DNA of 64,000 nucleotides, taken from the NCBI GenBank assembly GCA_963814435.1, contig CAWFCV010000032.1:124001-188000 (forward strand), read 5' to 3'. The translations under genes and the position numbers were made by a program. This DNA comes from JAEUPI01 sp963814435 (GTDB lineage: Bacteria; Pseudomonadota; Gammaproteobacteria; Burkholderiales; Burkholderiaceae_C). The notes below the pieces were generated by a model that was not told the origin of the DNA, ran no database searches, and saw only the letters and a list, made by a program, of their open reading frames with translations. Below are positions 1 through 8,753 of the stretch, piece by piece; positions within the stretch are counted from its first letter, which is position 1, and the number at the start of each line of letters is the position of its first letter.

Positions 1-1473
1 GTGCCGCCGAGCATCTGTTCGATCTCGCCCGCCTTCTGCGTGGACTGCACCATCAGCGCCCGCAGTCGTTCGCACAACGCGACGAATGCCTTGCGCGCGC
101 CCAGCTTGAACCAGCTCGCATCGCTGGCCTTGCGCATCTGGTCGACCTCCTCGCGCACACGGTCGCTGGACAGCAACACCATCACCTGCTTGAGCTGACG
201 GGTGTGCACCGATTTCAACGCCGACAGCCGCACCGTGCAGCGCTCGAAGTCGGCGCTGTCGGCCTGTGCGCGCTCGAGCATCAGCTTGACCTTGGTGCCG
301 CTCTTGCCCCGCAGGCCGCGCAGTTCAGCCGTCTGTTCGGCCAGCTGGCGGCGCTGGTCGTTCAGGCGCCGAACGGCCTGCTGCTGCAGCGTGGCCATGC
401 CATCGACGGCGATCCGGCCGATCACCGCACTGCGCTGGGGCATCAGCTGCGCCGACAGCGACTCTTCGAGCGCCGGCAGGCGGCTGGCGGCCAGCGCCGC
501 GGCATCGCCCGACACCCGCGCCGCCAGCGCGTCGCGTGCCGACAGCGGGAACACGCGCTGCGGATCGACCTGCAGCGTGTGGGCCACCTGATCGCACTGG
601 CGCTGCACCTGCGCTTCGACCTCGGCCGCGGAGCTCAGCGGATCGGCGAGCGCATCGATCTTGTTCAGCACGACGAAGCGCTCCAGCGCGCGGCCGTCGA
701 GGTGCTCGCGCCAGATCTCCAGGTCGGAGCGGGTCACCCCGGTGTCGGCGCCCGAGCACGAACACCGTGGCGTGGGCCGACGGCAGCAGGCCCAGCGTGA
801 GCTCGGGCTCGGCGCCGATGGCGTTCAGGCCCGGCGTGTCGATGACCACCAGCCCGCGCTTGAGCAGCGGGTGCGGATAGTTGATCAGCGCATGGCGCCA
901 GGCCGGCACCTCGACCTTGCCGTCGGCGCTTTGCGGCGGGTTGTCTTGCGGATTCTCGTCGTTCCAGAAGCCCAGCGCGCGCGCCTCCTCGACCGAGACA
1001 TTGATGGTGCGCTTGACCTCAGCCAGCGCGTCGGCCAGCGGTCCGGAGTCCAGCGCCGGCAGTTCGATGCGGCGCCACAGATCGGAGCGCTCGCGCAGGT
1101 CGGCGAGCGACATCGCGCGCAATCGCGTGTCGATCGGCAGCAGTGCGACACCCGCGGGCTGCTCCGGATCCCAGGCCAGTTCGACCGGGCACATCGTGGT
1201 GCGCCCCGGCGTGGCCGGCAACACGCGTCGGCCGGCGTCGGCAAAGAAGATGGCGTTGATGAGCTCGGACTTGCCGCGCGAGAACTCGGCCACGAAGGCC
1301 AGCACCAGTCGGTCGCTGGCCAGGCGCTGCCGCAACGCGTCGACCTGCACGGTGGACCCGCTGTCGCGCAGTTCGTGGTCGGCCAGAAAAGCGGCGAACT
1401 GCTCGACCGCGCGGTCCAGCGCCCGCCGCCAGTCGGCGAGGGCGTCCAGGCGTCGCGCGAGGGTCGATATCAT
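1..1473 (-). CDS. Dynamin-family GTPase, partial at window edge, one frame break
   Basis: A large GTPase of the bacterial dynamin-like group, expected to act at membranes; its cellular role here is unknown. Reading from the ATG at 1473, the P-loop FSRGKSE lies near residues 64-70 and the G3 motif DTPGL near 212-216. A one-base gain in the CCC run at 751-753 moves the frame. In the corrected frame the protein continues through the G4 motif NKID and then a long helical, Arg/Gln-rich segment. The frame is still open at base 1, so the C-terminus lies outside the window. About 490 residues are seen. The break falls inside the GTPase domain between two intact conserved motifs, which argues for a sequence error rather than gene decay. 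Confidence in the family is good; the physiological function is not inferable. Confidence 0.8.
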
Positions 1474-1608
1474 GGTGACGTAGGCACAGTGGTGGGAGCC
1501 GGACGATCCTAGCGCAGCGGCTGTGTATGCACCGGTAGGCGATACATCTGCTGACAGGGCCCGAGGCGTGCCCGCCACATAGTGCGCACGCCGGGCCTCG
1601 ATGGACAT

Positions 1609-2439
1609 TCAGCGGATCTGGCAGCGGGCGCAGTAGAAGGTGGATCGTTGCGCTTGCACGATGCGGCGCACCGGTTGGCCGCACTCGACGCAGGGGCGCC
1701 CTTCTCGACCATAGACGAGTGCCTCGGACTGAAATTGGCCCGCCATGCCGTGGGCATCGCGGAAGTCGCGCAGCGTCGACCCGCCGACTTCGATCGCCCG
1801 CAACAAGGTACGCCTCAGTGCTTGAAGCAGGCGCTCGGCACGCGGGCGAGAGAGCCGGTTGCAGCGCGTGCGCGGGTCGATGCCGGCCTGGAACAACGCC
1901 TCGCAGGCGTAGATGTTGCCGGCGCCGACGACCAGTTCGCCGGCCAGCAGCGCGGCCTTGATCGATGTGCGACGTCGCCGGCACGCCGCGTGAAACGACG
2001 CGACGTCCAGCGCTGGATCGAACGGCTCGGGGCCCAGCCTGGCCAGCAGTCGACGCGCAGGATCGGCGTCGAGCGACGACGACCAGACCACGGCACCGAA
2101 GCGGCGCGGGTCGGTCAAGCGCAGCGTCCCCGCGGTGGTGACGAGGTCGAAGTGATCGTGCTTGCCGCTCGGCGCGGCCGGGTGATCGACCAGGGCGAGT
2201 GAGCCCGACATGCCCAGATGCCACAACAACCCGCCCCGACGTCCGTCGGCCTGCAGCGGCATCCAGAGGTACTTGCCGCGTCGAGCCAGCGCGCCGATGT
2301 CCAGTCCGGCCAGCGCGGCGACCCGGCAGCCGAGCGGCCAGCGCAGCGCCTTGCCCGACCGGGCATTCAGCACCCGCGCACCCGCCAGTCGGTCGGCCAG
2401 GCTGATTCGCGTGACTTCAACCTCGGGCAGTTCGGGCAT
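1609..2439 (-). CDS. mutM: Formamidopyrimidine-DNA glycosylase (Fpg/MutM)
   Basis: Base-excision repair glycosylase and AP lyase that removes 8-oxoguanine and formamidopyrimidines. The mature N-terminus is Pro-Glu (MPELPEVEV), the catalytic proline and glutamate of the family, so the second of two adjacent ATG codons (2439) is chosen. The conserved lysine is in RRGKYL near residue 56. The helix-two-turn-helix signature LVVGAGNIYACEALF is present. The C-terminus has the CxxC...CxxC zinc finger ending FYCARCQ. Its 276 residues match the usual length. It is divergent from the TPR-lolB-ispE operon, with only about 70 bases between the start codons. Confidence 0.97.
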   Translation of the reverse strand: MPELPEVEVTRISLADRLAGARVLNARSGKALRWPLGCRVAALAGLDIGALARRGKYLWMPLQADGRRGGLLWHLGMSGSLALVDHPAAPSGKHDHFDLVTTAGTLRLTDPRRFGAVVWSSSLDADPARRLLARLGPEPFDPALDVASFHAACRRRRTSIKAALLAGELVVGAGNIYACEALFQAGIDPRTRCNRLSRPRAERLLQALRRTLLRAIEVGGSTLRDFRDAHGMAGQFQSEALVYGREGRPCVECGQPVRRIVQAQRSTFYCARCQIR

Positions 2440-2509
2440 CAAGCCATTATCGAGCGCGCCGAATGGGCCTGCGCCCTAGAATGGTCCGGACTTTCGTCGG
2501 GAGATCGCC

Positions 2510-4279
2510 GTGCGTGTCGGCCGTGATTTGCACTGGAAGCTTCGCGCCATGGCGTGTGCCTGGGCGTGCGCCGGCGCGGCCGCCGTGGCACAGACGCCCA
2601 CGTCGCAGGCCGAGAACTCGCCGCTCGACTCGCCGCTGTTCTACCAGCTGCTGATCGGTGAGATGGAGTTTCGCGCCGGGCGAGCCGGCTCGGCCTACGA
2701 GGTCATCCTCGATGCGGCGCGGCGCACCGGTGACGAGAGCCTGTTCCAGCGCGCGGTCGACATGGCACTGCAGGCGCGCGCCGGCGATCAGGCTTTGGCG
2801 GCGACCAAGGCGTGGCGACAGGCAAGGCCCGAGTCGAACGACGCCCGCCGCTACCAGATCCAGATCCTGATCGCGTTGAACCGCATCGAGGAGGTCGGCG
2901 AACCGTTCAAGGGCTGGATTGCCTCCATGGCGGCGGACCAGCGAGCCGGCCTGATTGCCGCAACCCCCCGTCTGCTGCAGCGGGCCGGCGACCGGAAGCA
3001 GGCCGCCTCGTTGCTCGAACAGTGGCTCGCCGCCTACCGCGACGCACCGGACACCCGAACCGCGGCGCGAGTCGCCATCGCGCGCGCTTGGCTCGCGGCC
3101 GGCGATGCGCCCAAGGCGCTGGCACTGGCCGAGCAAGCCCAGGCCGACGAACCCGATTCGCAGGCGCCGTTCCTGTTGGCGCTCGATCTGATGCCGATGC
3201 AGCCCACGGCCGAGCGCATTGCAACCAGCTTCCTCGCGCGCGACAAGGTCGACAGCGCGCCGCGCCTGGCGTATGTGCGCGCGCTGACCCAGGTGCAGCG
3301 TTATGCGGAGGCCGCGCAGCAGCTCGAGCAGCTCACCCGGCTCGAGCCGACCCTGGCGCCACCCTGGCTGACGCTGGGTGCCCTGCGGCTGGACATGCGA
3401 CAGTTTCGCGAGGCCGAGGCCGCGTTGCTCCGTTATGTGGACCTCGCCGCGAAACAACCCGCACCGCCACCGAGCGCCGACGACGACAGCGGGCCCGATG
3501 GCGCCGAAGACCGCGGCCTGACCCAGGCCTGGCTGCTGCTGGCCCAGGTTGCCGAGCAGCGCGGCGACCTCAAGGCCGCCGAAGCGTGGCTGGCCAAGAT
3601 CGACAGCCCGCAGCGGGCGCTGGAGGTGCAGAGCCGGCGTGCGTCGCTGCTGGCGCGCCAGGGCAAGCTGCAGCAGGCGCGCGAACTGGTGCGTAAAGTG
3701 CCCGAACGCACCGAGGAGGACGCACGCGCCAAGGTGTTGGCGGAGGCGCAGGTGATGCGCGACGTCAAACGCTGGAAAGAGGCCGCCGAGGTGCTCGGCG
3801 CGGGAAATCAGCGCTTCGCCAACGACCCCGACATGCTGTATGAACAGGCGATGATCGAGGACAAGCTGGAACGCTTTGCCGAAATGGAGCGGCTGCTGCG
3901 CCGCGTGATCGAGCTGAAGCCCGACCACCCGCATGCCCACAACGCGCTCGGCTACTCGCTGGCCGATCGCAGCCAGCGGCTGGCCGAAGCCCGCACCTTG
4001 ATCCAGAAGGCGATGGAGCTGGCACCGAGCGACCCGTTCATCGTCGACAGCATGGGCTGGCTCGAGTTTCGCGCCGGCAACCGCGACGAGGCGCTGCGCC
4101 TCTTGCGCAAGGCCTATGCGGCCCGTCCCGACACCGAGATTGCCGCGCACCTGGGCGAGGTGCTTTGGGCCACCGGGCGGCGCGACGAAGCGCGTCGGGT
4201 CTGGCAGGACGCGCGCGGACGCGACGCGGCCAACGAGGTGCTGCGCGAAACGCTCGCGCGCCTGAAAGTCAATCTGTGA
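2510..4279 (+). CDS. Secreted tetratricopeptide-repeat protein upstream of lolB
   Basis: A TPR scaffold protein of about 589 residues, probably periplasmic. The N-terminus (WKLRAMACAWACAGAAAVAQ) reads as a cleavable signal peptide, with cleavage likely after AVA. Repeated A/L-rich helix pairs run through the chain. The last clear TPR block is near residues 455-560 (HAHNALGYSLADRS, then DSMGWLEFRAGN). I start at the GTG at 2510; the ATG at 2549 is an alternative that would trim the N-terminus. The stop overlaps the GTG start of lolB, so the two are probably translationally coupled. TPR lipoprotein-sorting neighbours of this kind are common beside lolB in Burkholderiales, but no biochemical function can be read from the sequence. 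Confidence 0.85.
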   Translation: MRVGRDLHWKLRAMACAWACAGAAAVAQTPTSQAENSPLDSPLFYQLLIGEMEFRAGRAGSAYEVILDAARRTGDESLFQRAVDMALQARAGDQALAATKAWRQARPESNDARRYQIQILIALNRIEEVGEPFKGWIASMAADQRAGLIAATPRLLQRAGDRKQAASLLEQWLAAYRDAPDTRTAARVAIARAWLAAGDAPKALALAEQAQADEPDSQAPFLLALDLMPMQPTAERIATSFLARDKVDSAPRLAYVRALTQVQRYAEAAQQLEQLTRLEPTLAPPWLTLGALRLDMRQFREAEAALLRYVDLAAKQPAPPPSADDDSGPDGAEDRGLTQAWLLLAQVAEQRGDLKAAEAWLAKIDSPQRALEVQSRRASLLARQGKLQQARELVRKVPERTEEDARAKVLAEAQVMRDVKRWKEAAEVLGAGNQRFANDPDMLYEQAMIEDKLERFAEMERLLRRVIELKPDHPHAHNALGYSLADRSQRLAEARTLIQKAMELAPSDPFIVDSMGWLEFRAGNRDEALRLLRKAYAARPDTEIAAHLGEVLWATGRRDEARRVWQDARGRDAANEVLRETLARLKVNL

Positions 4280-4812
4280 TTCTTGCGCGGGCGCTGGGTC
4301 GGGCCGCTGCATGGGCGGCCCTGCTGAGCGGCTGCGCCACCGCAACGTTGGGACCTGGCGACACCGGGCCGTATCTGGCCGGTCGTCTGAGCGTGCGCGT
4401 GGACGCCAACCCGGTGCGGGCGGTGACTGCGGCGTTCGAGCTGCGCGGCGATGCCAAGGCCGGCGTGCTGGTGCTGACCTCGCCGTTGGGTGCGACGATG
4501 GCCGAGGCGCGGTGGTCGCCAGAATCCACCGTGCTGACGGCTCCCGGCACCCGCACGACTTACGCCGACCTCGACGACCTTGCAGCTCAGGCGCTCGGTG
4601 AGCGACTTCCGATGGCTGCGTTGTTCGAGTGGTTGCGCGGCCGCCCCTGGGCCGGCGCACCGTCGCAGGCCCTGGGCGTGGACCAGAGTGGCTTTCTGCA
4701 GCTCGGCTGGCAAGTCCGCCTCGACCGCTTTGCCGATGGCGTGGTCGAGGCGCAGCGCGACGCACCGCCGCCGGTGACCGTACGGGCCAGACTGGACCGG
4801 CCCGCGCCATGA
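4276..4812 (+). CDS. lolB: Outer-membrane lipoprotein insertion factor LolB
   Basis: LolB accepts lipoproteins from LolA and inserts them in the outer membrane, and is itself a lipoprotein. The start is the GTG at 4276, which overlaps the TGA of the preceding TPR gene. A short hydrophobic leader ends in the lipobox LLSGC, giving Cys19 as the lipidated residue. The remaining roughly 160 residues carry the family's LSVRVD...AAFELRGD...GVLVLTSPLGATMAEARW beta-barrel half. At 178 residues it is slightly short for LolB. ATGA overlap with ispE continues the tight operon. The assignment rests on the lipobox, the size, and the invariant lolB-ispE-prs neighbourhood. Confidence 0.88.
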   Translation: MILARALGRAAAWAALLSGCATATLGPGDTGPYLAGRLSVRVDANPVRAVTAAFELRGDAKAGVLVLTSPLGATMAEARWSPESTVLTAPGTRTTYADLDDLAAQALGERLPMAALFEWLRGRPWAGAPSQALGVDQSGFLQLGWQVRLDRFADGVVEAQRDAPPPVTVRARLDRPAP

Positions 4813-5684
4813 ACGCGCTGTACGACCTGCCGGCACCGGCCAAGGTGAACCTGTTCCTGCACGTCGTCGGCCGGCGCACCGACGGTTATCACCTGCTGCA
4901 GTCGGTGTTCGTGCTGATCGACTGGGCCGACGTGCTGCATTTGGAGCGCCGCGACGACGCCCGCTTGCAGCGACACGATCTCGGGCCTGCACTGCCGCCC
5001 GACGACCTGTGTCTGCGGGCGGCCCGCGCGCTGCAGGCGGCCAGCGGCAGCCACTTTGGCGTGGACATCAGCATCGACAAGCGCGTGCCCTGGGGGGCTG
5101 GACTGGGTGGCGGCAGTTCGGATGCCGCCACCACGCTGCTGGCGCTGAACCGGCTGTGGGGATTGCACTGGCCGGTCGAGCGGCTGCTGCCGCTGGCGTT
5201 GACGCTCGGAGCCGACGTGCCATTCTTTGTGGCCGGCCACAACGCCTTCGTCGAGGGAGTCGGCGAACGCATCACGCCGATCGATCTGCCGCCGGCCTGG
5301 CTGGCCGTCGTCAAGCCCGAAGCCAGCCTCGGTACAGCCCAGATCTTCGGCAGTGCGGCGCTCGAACGCGCAACCCCGCCTGTTATACTTTCCGACTTTC
5401 TTGCAGACACCCAGCTGAGCGATTGCGCAGCCTCCGGGTTCGGCCGCAACGACCTTCAGCCCGTGGCGATCGGCCACTGTGCTGAGGTGGCCCAGGCCGC
5501 CGAGTGGCTTCGCTCACGATACGGCAACAGCCGCATGTCGGGTTCGGGCAGCGCAGTGTTCGCAAGGGCCGGCACGGGCGACCAACCCATGGCGACCTGG
5601 GCAGCGGAAGAGCTTCCGCCGCGTTGGGTGGGCCGCGTGTGTCGCAGTTTGGCGTCACACCCTTTGCGGGCGTGGGCAGGCTGA
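4809..5684 (+). CDS. ispE: 4-diphosphocytidyl-2-C-methyl-D-erythritol kinase
   Basis: GHMP-family kinase of the non-mevalonate isoprenoid pathway; it phosphorylates CDP-methylerythritol at the 2-hydroxyl. The N-terminal PAPAKVNLFLHVVGRR carries the catalytic lysine. The glycine-rich ATP loop is PWGAGLGGGSSDAA near residues 95-108. GADVPFF and the C-terminal SGSGSAVFA motif are also present. The start ATG at 4809 overlaps the lolB stop (ATGA). Its 291 residues fit the family. It ends 37 bases before tRNA-Gln. Confidence 0.96.
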   Translation: MNALYDLPAPAKVNLFLHVVGRRTDGYHLLQSVFVLIDWADVLHLERRDDARLQRHDLGPALPPDDLCLRAARALQAASGSHFGVDISIDKRVPWGAGLGGGSSDAATTLLALNRLWGLHWPVERLLPLALTLGADVPFFVAGHNAFVEGVGERITPIDLPPAWLAVVKPEASLGTAQIFGSAALERATPPVILSDFLADTQLSDCAASGFGRNDLQPVAIGHCAEVAQAAEWLRSRYGNSRMSGSGSAVFARAGTGDQPMATWAAEELPPRWVGRVCRSLASHPLRAWAG

Positions 5685-5694
5685 TCCGGTTGTG

Positions 5695-5716
5695 GGTGGC
5701 GGCGTGAGCCGCCACC
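5695..5716 (+). other. Perfect 9-bp hairpin between ispE and tRNA-Gln
   Basis: GGTGGCGGC, loop GTGA, GCCGCCACC: a perfect stem just after the ispE stop and five bases before the tRNA acceptor stem. It has no T-tract, so it is not a classical terminator. It may mark processing of the tRNA from an ispE-containing transcript. Confidence 0.5.
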
Positions 5717-5721
5717 GGTGT

Positions 5722-5798
5722 AGGGGAGTCGCCAAGTTGGTCAAGGCATCGGATTTTGATTCCGACATGCGAGGGTTCGAGTCCTTCCTCCCCTGCCA
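5722..5798 (+). tRNA. tRNA-Gln (anticodon TTG), CCA encoded
   Basis: A 77-nt cloverleaf. The acceptor stem AGGGGAG pairs with CTCCCCT, followed by G-CCA. The D arm contains AAGTTGGTCAAGG. The anticodon loop TTTTGAT gives anticodon TTG, and the TC-arm is GGTTCGAGTCC. A genomically encoded CCA end is present. It sits between ispE and prs, the standard position in this order. Confidence 0.96.
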
Positions 5799-5848
5799 AA
5801 TCTTCTGCTGACCTCGTTTCGACGAAGCCCCACGACCTGGACCGCGCC

Positions 5849-6811
5849 GTGCTCTTCAACACCGTTCTGTTCACCGGCAATGCCAACCCGGCGCTGACCC
5901 GCGAAATCGCGGCCGCGCTCGGTGTCGAACTCGGCAAGGCCAAGGTCGCGCGCTTTTCCGACGGCGAGGTCGACGTCGAGATCCAGCAGAACGTGCGCGC
6001 CCGCGACGTCTTCGTGGTGCAACCGACCTGTGCGCCGACCAACGAGTTCGTGATGGAACTGCTGATCATGGTCGATGCGCTCAAGCGCGCCAGCGCGCGC
6101 CGCATCACCGCCGTGATTCCGTATTTCGGCTATGCCCGGCAGGATCGCCGGCCGCGCTCCACACGCGTGCCGATCAGCGCCAAGGTGGTGGCCAACCTGC
6201 TGGAGACCGTCGGCGTCGAGCGTGTGCTGACGATGGACCTTCACGCCGACCAGATCCAGGGCTTCTTCGACATTCCGGTCGACAACATCTACGCGTCGCC
6301 CGTGCTGCTGTCGGATCTGCAAAGCAAGGCCTATCCCGATCTGGTGGTGGTGTCGCCCGACGTCGGCGGCGTCGTGCGCGCCCGCGCGCTGGCCAAGCAA
6401 CTGGGCAGCGACCTCGCGATCATCGACAAGCGGCGGCCTGCGGCCAACGTGTCGGAAGTGATGCACGTGATCGGCGAGACCGAGGGCCGCAATTGCGTAA
6501 TCATGGACGACATGATCGACACCGCGGGCACGCTGGTCAAGGCCGCCGAGGTGCTGAAGGAGCGTGGCGCCAAGCGCGTGTACGCCTATTGCACCCACCC
6601 GGTGTTCTCGGGCGGCGCGATCGACCGCATCGCCGCGAGCCAACTCGACGAGGTGGTGGTCACCAACACCATCACGCTCGGCAAGGACGCGCTCGCCTGC
6701 AAGAAGATCCGGCAATTGTCGGTGGCGTTCCTGTTTGCCGAGACGATCCGGCGCATCTCCGATGGTGAGTCGGTGACGTCGCTTTTTGCGGAGCAGAACA
6801 GCAATTTCTAG
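5849..6811 (+). CDS. prs: Ribose-phosphate pyrophosphokinase (PRPP synthetase)
   Basis: Makes PRPP from ribose-5-phosphate and ATP; PRPP feeds nucleotide, histidine, tryptophan and NAD synthesis. Class I Prs features are complete: TGNANPAL near the N-terminus, ATP region PYFGYARQDR, DLHADQIQGFF, the flexible loop KRRP, and the PRPP-binding loop VIMDDMIDTAGTL. I take the GTG at 5849 (then LFNTVLFTGNANP) because it gives the family's 320 residues. No strong ribosome site precedes it, and upstream in-frame codons run back into the tRNA gene. A wobble-containing hairpin with a T-run follows the stop. Confidence 0.96.
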   Translation: MLFNTVLFTGNANPALTREIAAALGVELGKAKVARFSDGEVDVEIQQNVRARDVFVVQPTCAPTNEFVMELLIMVDALKRASARRITAVIPYFGYARQDRRPRSTRVPISAKVVANLLETVGVERVLTMDLHADQIQGFFDIPVDNIYASPVLLSDLQSKAYPDLVVVSPDVGGVVRARALAKQLGSDLAIIDKRRPAANVSEVMHVIGETEGRNCVIMDDMIDTAGTLVKAAEVLKERGAKRVYAYCTHPVFSGGAIDRIAASQLDEVVVTNTITLGKDALACKKIRQLSVAFLFAETIRRISDGESVTSLFAEQNSNF

Positions 6812-6821
6812 AGCATAAGGC

Positions 6822-6845
6822 GGGCTGCCAGACGGTGGCCCTTTT
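6822..6845 (+). terminator. Probable intrinsic terminator after prs
   Basis: GGGCTGCC, loop AGAC, GGTGGCCC, then TTTT. Two of the eight pairs are G-U wobbles. It lies 11 bases after the prs stop and ahead of rplY. A second small hairpin (around 6852-6868, arms CGGTCC/GGACCG) follows in the rplY leader. Confidence 0.5.
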
Positions 6846-6917
6846 CGGTTGCGGTCCGTTCGGGACCGTTTCGTCGGAGTCACCTGGTCGCGGGTGCTCA
6901 ATCACTTGGAGTGAATC

Positions 6918-7634
6918 ATGAAATTCGTCGCTTTCGAGCGCACACAGCAGGGGTCCGGAGCGAGCCGCCGCCTGCGCAGTACCGGCAAGGTGCCTGGTAT
7001 TGTCTATGGCGGTGGCGAGCCGCAAACGATCGAGCTCGACCACAACGCGCTGTTTCACGCGCTGAAGAAGGAGGCCTTCCATTCGTCGGTGCTCGAGATG
7101 GAGGTGTCGGGCCATCGGCAGAAGGTGCTGATGCGCGACTTCCAGATGCATCCGTGGAAGCACGAGGTGATGCACATCGACTTCCAGCGGGTCGACGACA
7201 CCACCAAGCTGCGCGTGAAGGTGCCGTTGCACTACTCCGGCGAAGAGAATTCGCCCGCCGTCAAGACCGACAAGTGCCTGATCAGCCACGTGGCCAACGA
7301 AGTCCAGATCGAATGCCTGGCGACGCAGTTGCCGGAATTCATCAACGTCGACCTGAGCAATCTGGTGAAGGGTCAGTCGCTGCACGTCTCCGACATCGTG
7401 CCGCCCGAAGGCGTGCGCGTGGTCAAGCACGGCACGCAGAACCCGGTGATCGTGGCGGTGACGCTGCCGAAGGTCGAGGAAGAGGAAGCCGCGGCGACGC
7501 CGGAAGCCGCTGCGGCGCCGGGTGCCGCGCCCGCGGCGGCGGCGGCAGCCGCCCCGGCAGCTGGTGCCGCGCCGCCCGCGGCGGCCAAGGCCAAGGCCCC
7601 GGCCGCCAAGGAGAAGGATGCCAAGAAGAAGTGA
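6918..7634 (+). CDS. rplY: 50S ribosomal protein L25 (general stress protein Ctc form)
   Basis: Long (TL5/Ctc-type) L25 that binds 5S rRNA. The N-terminal 5S-binding domain (MKFVAFERTQQGSGASRRLR...GKVPGIVYGGG, split here) covers about residues 1-95, and the TL5 C-terminal beta domain about 96-190. The last roughly 50 residues are an Ala/Pro/Glu-rich, Lys-ended low-complexity tail (AAPAAAAAAAPAAG...AKEKDAKKK), typical of betaproteobacterial L25 and probably disordered. A Shine-Dalgarno-like GGAG precedes the ATG. A strong intrinsic terminator follows. Confidence 0.96.
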   Translation: MKFVAFERTQQGSGASRRLRSTGKVPGIVYGGGEPQTIELDHNALFHALKKEAFHSSVLEMEVSGHRQKVLMRDFQMHPWKHEVMHIDFQRVDDTTKLRVKVPLHYSGEENSPAVKTDKCLISHVANEVQIECLATQLPEFINVDLSNLVKGQSLHVSDIVPPEGVRVVKHGTQNPVIVAVTLPKVEEEEAAATPEAAAAPGAAPAAAAAAAPAAGAAPPAAAKAKAPAAKEKDAKKK

Positions 7635-7661
7635 CCGGGCATCCCCCAACGGAGTGATCCC

Positions 7662-7686
7662 AAGCCCCACCTCGGTGGGGCTTTTT
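7662..7686 (+). terminator. Intrinsic terminator after rplY
   Basis: AAGCCCCAC, loop CTCG, GTGGGGCTT followed by TTT: a perfect 9-bp stem with a T-run, located 28 bases after the rplY stop and before pth. Confidence 0.9.
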
Positions 7687-7715
7687 CATGTCGGGCCGCC
7701 ACGGATAATCCACCG

Positions 7716-8312
7716 ATGATTCGATTGATCGTGGGCCTGGGCAACCCGGGCACCGAATACGAGGACACCCGGCACAACGCCGGTTTCTGGTGGGTCGACG
7801 CCGTGGCGCGCAAGCTGGGCGTGACACTGCTGCGCGACCGTGCGTACCACGGTCTGGTGGCCCGTCTCAATCGCAACGATGGCCCGCTGTGGCTGCTGGA
7901 GCCGCAGACGTACATGAACCTGTCCGGCAAGTCGGTGGCCGCTCTGGCGCGATTCTTCAAGATCGCGCCGGCCGAGATCCTGGTGGTCCACGACGAGATC
8001 GACCTGCAGCCCGGACATGTGAAGATCAAGCAGGGCGGCGGCGCGGCCGGGCACAACGGGCTGAAGGACATCCTGGCCCAGCTGGGCAGCCCGGACTTCT
8101 GGCGCCTGCGCATCGGTGTCGGCCATCCAGGAGTCAAGAGCGAGGTCGTCGACTGGGTGCTGCAGAAGCCCCTGCCCGAACACCGCGTGGCGATCGAGCA
8201 GTGCATCCAGCGTTCGCTCGACGCACTGCCGTTGCTGATCGAAGGATCGATGGAGCGTGCCATGATGAAGATCCACACCAAGCCCGCCAAGCCGGCGGCG
8301 GCCCAGCCATGA
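7716..8312 (+). CDS. pth: Peptidyl-tRNA hydrolase
   Basis: Hydrolyses the ester bond of peptidyl-tRNA released by drop-off, recycling tRNA. Diagnostic residues are present: GLGNPGTEYEDTRHNAGF with the catalytic histidine near residue 20, TYMNLSGKSV with the substrate-binding Asn, and VVHDEIDL with the catalytic Asp. Its 198 residues are normal; the tail (KPAKPAAAQP) is a short low-complexity extension. The stop overlaps the ATG of the next gene (ATGA). Confidence 0.97.
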   Translation: MIRLIVGLGNPGTEYEDTRHNAGFWWVDAVARKLGVTLLRDRAYHGLVARLNRNDGPLWLLEPQTYMNLSGKSVAALARFFKIAPAEILVVHDEIDLQPGHVKIKQGGGAAGHNGLKDILAQLGSPDFWRLRIGVGHPGVKSEVVDWVLQKPLPEHRVAIEQCIQRSLDALPLLIEGSMERAMMKIHTKPAKPAAAQP

Positions 8313-8711
8313 AGGCGCCTGCCGTACTGGGATTGCTGGTCCTGCTGTGCGCCACGGCATCGGCGCAGGAGCGGGTTTATCGCTGCGGTCCGGACGGGCG
8401 CGAATACTCGCAGCAACCGTGTGCGGCCGGATGGGCCGTCGACGTGAGCGACGATCGCTCGGCCGCGCAGCACCGTGACGCGCGTGCAGATTGCCGCGCG
8501 CGACATTCGGCTGGCCCAGGCGCTCATCAAGGAGCGGCAGCAGCGCGAAAGCGCCGCGTCGCGCCAGGGCGCGGGCCACATCGGCTCGTCGCGCGGCGCC
8601 AGCGCTCCAGACCGGGCCCGGCCCAAGGCACCGCGCAAACCGGATGGCCGCAAGCTGCGCGACGACGCCAACATGACGCCGCCGATGAAGGCGTTCGGCC
8701 AGTCGGGTTGA
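8309..8711 (+). CDS. Small secreted DUF4124-like protein, one frame break
   Basis: Begins at an ATG overlapping the pth stop. A signal peptide (MKAPAVLGLLVLLCATASA) is followed by ERVYRCGPDGREYSQQPC, the short Cys-bounded N-terminal pattern of DUF4124-type exported proteins. A one-base gain near 8478-8486 (GCGCGTG where GCGGTG would keep frame) shifts the reading. After correction the chain continues as VQIAARDIRLAQALIKERQQ, a charged helix, and a Lys/Pro-rich tail, ending with the stop at 8711. The role is unknown. It is convergent with the ferredoxin gene. Confidence 0.7.
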
Positions 8712-8730
8712 ACGCCCGCTCGGGCCAACG

Positions 8731-8746
8731 GCGCCCAATGGGGCGC
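8731..8746. terminator. Hairpin between convergent genes, possible two-way terminator
   Basis: GCGCCC, loop AATG, GGGCGC, midway between the convergent stops at 8711 and 8754. It lacks a T-run. Confidence 0.35.
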
Positions 8747-8753
8747 AGCGGGC

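Noticed and set aside
2447..4879. An 810-codon open frame on the minus strand opposite the TPR protein and lolB
   Set aside because: Arg/Gln/His-rich translation without domains; a shadow of high-GC third-position bias. The plus-strand genes have motifs, signal peptides and overlapping starts.
7479..7634. Simple-sequence Ala/Pro coding stretch at the end of rplY as a possible unstable repeat
   Set aside because: A disordered Ala-rich tail is normal in betaproteobacterial L25; no exact tandem unit is present.
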